DNA of 64,000 bases. Source: SZAS-103 sp038226665. GTDB taxonomy: Bacteria; Pseudomonadota; Gammaproteobacteria; Xanthomonadales; Xanthomonadaceae. Shown in pieces: positions 62,801 to 64,000 of the stretch. Made by a program: the position numbers and the translations under genes. The DNA lies in NCBI GenBank assembly GCA_038226665.1, contig JBBRQI010000004.1, positions 1 through 64,000 on the forward strand, written 5' to 3'. The notes below the pieces were generated by a model. That model was not told where the DNA came from. It worked only from the letters and a program-made list of their open reading frames with translations, and made no database searches. The first letter of the stretch is position 1; each line of letters opens with the position of its first letter.

Positions 62801-62910
62801 ATCGCGAGCACCAACGCAAACAATGTTCGCGTAACAAGCGCTTTCCATTTGTCGTGCGCAGACAGCGCGCAGGAACGGACGGACGCCAGATCCCGATGTT
62901 GCGTACGCAT
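59884..62910 (-). CDS. Autotransporter with DUF11 and Big-type repeats
   Basis: 1008 residues from MRTQHRDLASVRSCALSAHD, with signal TLFALVLAIAGAWCQHAHAQ. Two DUF11 repeats (LSGTVTEGDILHFTVTATNA and NSGNVTPGDTLFYQVTASNT), three Big-like repeats (VSGNNQVG, LSGNGQTAG, VSGNAQSLA), the same helical linker (CPALAARASLTPAEQDLLTQ) and a barrel ending SGFIYYEKTLGRTGITQDNI and LRLEF. GGGGAGAA precedes the ATG at 62910; a longer in-frame reading to 63741 overlaps the divergent Sel1 gene and is rejected. Barrel and linker are paralogous to the previous gene. Confidence 0.92.
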   Translation of the reverse strand: MRTQHRDLASVRSCALSAHDKWKALVTRTLFALVLAIAGAWCQHAHAQAAPMMTVAKVLAFNSDNDLSGTVTEGDILHFTVTATNAGNVPLTNVVVSDPLLFPASNTCATVLAKGNNCPLSGTHTVTATDVANGVFTNTGSATSREITTPVNSNTVNTPVFGSPAMKVKVVLSSFTDSDNSGNVTPGDTLFYQVTASNTGNVALTNVHVTDGSAPPVDCSPVAPLGTCVLSTSYVVQASDLAAGAVKNTGSATSTEVPGPINNTLSTPVFASPVLSLVSGNNQVGVVGEHSTHPLVVHLVDSNNQPFVGKTVTWQVTSGVATPDGGSSNTDNAGNAQMGFTYGATTGAIVIRAAFGTSTVDFNAMAQSYQVTVLSGNGQTAGPGQPLPQDFVVQVSLPSGITALATQGAHPNALPTLAGVAVQWQVISGGGSLSQGASTVTGPNGQTTNHYTLGAAAGVNQVRVVVPGGASVTFNASSAANVALQIVSGNAQSLATNTPSAPLVVELTNNGVPIPNATIAWSATNAILATATSVTDSSGRASNTARVTNPGAATVTASSSTPPAGPTTFGLNGGIANLGGLTPQQGQIAHAIDNACPALAARASLTPAEQDLLTQCQALAFSAGQDPDQARNALTEMFSNVAFLQTSAALLISTAQFDNIKARIAALRSGTGGTHFGGLAFNTPDGSLQFGSLGDSLPGFADPKKDEKKQEVGTDFDRWGFFASGTFGKGTSDPRQVTPGFGFNTNGLTAGVDYRYSDKLIFGVSAGYAKYNADVNAGAGGMDTTGWSLSAYSTFYRQDSWYLDGVLTFGSNNYDINRQIVYTLTTSTGITSVNQRATASAGGSTFAGALTLGRDFSKGPWSFGPYFRGTYTILNFDNYQEVLQAGTGNGLGLAIQARDLKSTASVLGAKVNYASSQSWGVLMPHAEIEWQHEFQDSPDSIVAHFIHDPTATPIQVTGDSIDTDFFRLGLGLSFVFTHGRSGFIYYEKTLGRTGITQDNIAIGLRLEF

Positions 62911-63021
62911 CGCATTTCTCCCCAGACCATGCTTATACTCGCCGCACCCAGTATAGCGGCTCGCGCGCCGCTGCAAGGGGTCGGCGCGAGTCGCGAACCC
63001 CCTCCAACGGAGCTTCGCGTC

Positions 63022-64000
63022 ATGAACTCGATACCGACATGTCCGGTCTTCCTTCGTTTCAGCGTTCTTGCCGCAGCGATCGGGATGATCGTCGGAACCG
63101 CCTCGTCGGTCCCGGTGGCGCATGCCCAGACGGTGCGCAACGCCGAGGATCTGCTCGTAGTGGACTGCCTGCTGCCCGGACAGATTCGCCGACTCGGCGC
63201 TCAAGCGACCTTCATGAGCGCACGCCGACCCATACGCACGACGCAGGCGGACTGCCAGATCCGCGGCGGCGAATACGTGGCCGAAGATCGCGCGAACTAC
63301 CAGACCGCACTCAAGGTCTGGATGGAGTCGGCAATGATCGGCGACGTCGAGGCGATGAATTACGTCGGCGAGATTTACCTGAAGGGACTCGGCACCGATC
63401 CGGACTACGCGCTGGCGCAGGTCTGGTTCAAGAAGGCCGCCGACAAGGGCGACAACCGCGCGAAGATCAACCTCGGTTACATGTACGAGGAAGGCTTGGG
63501 CGTGAACAAGGACATGGCCATGGCGCTGAACCTGTATCGCGAGGCGCAGGGCATCACCAACGACGACCTGGTTTTCTCGTCGACCGTTGCGGTGGAATTG
63601 CAGGCGAAGGACACCCAGATCGCTTCGCTGAAGCAGACCGTCGCAGCCGAACACGTGACCGAGGATCAGTTGCGCGAACAGGTCAAGCAGCTGCAGACGC
63701 AACTCGACCAGCACAAGCAGGCGCTCGAATCCTCGCAACACGACCTGGAGGACACCCAGGCGAAGCTCGATAAAGTCCGTTCATCGGTGGGCGCTGCCGA
63801 CCTTGCCAAGGTCGATCAGGCGCGCACGCAGATCCAGAGCAGCGCCGACGCGCTGGCCGATGCGCAAGGCAATGGCGATGCGGCGAATGCCGCCAATACC
63901 GCGCAGATCGCGCAACTCAAGGCGCAATTGGCGAGCCAGCGCGCGCAATTCCAGGCGCAGATCCGCAGCATGCAGGCGCGCGCGCCGGCCAAGGGCAAGC
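63022..64000 (+). CDS. Sel1-repeat and coiled-coil protein, 3' end outside window
   Basis: At least 326 residues from MNSIPTCPVFLRFSVLAAAI, with a signal peptide cut near AHAQ. Then LLVVDCLLPGQIRRLGAQAT, two Sel1 repeats (AMNYVGEIYLKGLGTDPDYA, KINLGYMYEEGLGVNKDMAM) and a long glutamine-rich coiled coil (QLREQVKQLQTQLDQHKQAL). It runs off the window in frame. Related Xanthomonad proteins carry a caspase-like or other C-terminal domain, which cannot be seen here. Divergent from the second autotransporter. Confidence 0.8.
   Translation, partial: MNSIPTCPVFLRFSVLAAAIGMIVGTASSVPVAHAQTVRNAEDLLVVDCLLPGQIRRLGAQATFMSARRPIRTTQADCQIRGGEYVAEDRANYQTALKVWMESAMIGDVEAMNYVGEIYLKGLGTDPDYALAQVWFKKAADKGDNRAKINLGYMYEEGLGVNKDMAMALNLYREAQGITNDDLVFSSTVAVELQAKDTQIASLKQTVAAEHVTEDQLREQVKQLQTQLDQHKQALESSQHDLEDTQAKLDKVRSSVGAADLAKVDQARTQIQSSADALADAQGNGDAANAANTAQIAQLKAQLASQRAQFQAQIRSMQARAPAKGK

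Noticed and set aside
62911..63741. N-terminal extension of the second autotransporter
   Set aside because: It lies antisense to a Sel1 protein with a signal peptide; a good ribosome binding site and signal peptide mark 62910 as the start.

Overview
The window reads as a chromosomal segment of a gammaproteobacterium of the Xanthomonadales, most like the Rhodanobacteraceae/Xanthomonadaceae. Support comes from gene order (pncC-lexA-recA-recX-alaS-csrA; tig-clpP-clpX-lon-hupB-ppiD; gloB-methyltransferase-rnhA-dnaQ; rpsP-rimM-trmD-rplS), from a perfect Xanthomonad-type LexA operator in front of lexA, and from the MutS, LexA and AlaS sequences. No species name is claimed.

Layout. 1-6955: right end of an integrative element, nearly all on the minus strand, inserted at the 3' end of a tRNA-Thr gene. 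It holds a tyrosine integrase, a RelE/HigA-type toxin-antitoxin pair, an excisionase-like HTH protein, a primase-type zinc-finger protein, a DUF3631 ATPase and small island proteins, two of which overlap in different frames. Its other end lies outside the window. 6956-16829: core genes radA, a ypjD/ccsA-like gene divergent from ffh, the rpsP operon, hslR and mutS. 16785-26930: a block of about 10 kb with poorly conserved, partly decayed genes (lipoprotein paralogues, HEAT-like and CpXC proteins, an NmrA-like reductase) and two inverted copies of a 170-bp MITE-like element. A remnant of the mutS 5' end lies at its far side, in direct orientation with the intact mutS and sharing an 11-bp core. 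The simplest reading is an element inserted in the first codons of mutS that supplied a substitute N-terminus. 27133-31059: a persulfide-dioxygenase-like MBL hydrolase, pncC, and a m5C methyltransferase/GIY-YIG nuclease operon with a decayed vsr gene. 31062-37517: the SOS/translation block lexA-recA-(membrane protein)-recX-alaS-csrA. 37601-38974: a seven-tRNA cluster. 39048-48197: the proteostasis block tig, clpP, clpX, lon, hupB, tRNA-Val, tRNA-Asp, ppiD. 48481-53448: fabI, a MltD-like LysM transglycosylase, gloB, a methyltransferase, rnhA and dnaQ. 53565-55846: a Ser/Thr kinase facing a PP2C phosphatase. 56007-62910: two tandem paralogous autotransporters with Big-type Ig repeats. 63022-end: a Sel1-repeat/coiled-coil protein cut by the window edge.

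How it works together. The core shows linked DNA repair (mutS, radA, recA, recX, lexA, dnaQ), protein quality control (tig, clpXP, lon, ppiD, with a heat-shock promoter before lon) and translation genes. The accessory load sits at a tRNA-Thr 3' end, at the mutS 5' end, between pncC and lexA, and between recA and recX. Small hairpins with a GGAT core in the loop and variable self-complementary stems recur in the intergenic gaps and look like a REP-type family of this lineage.
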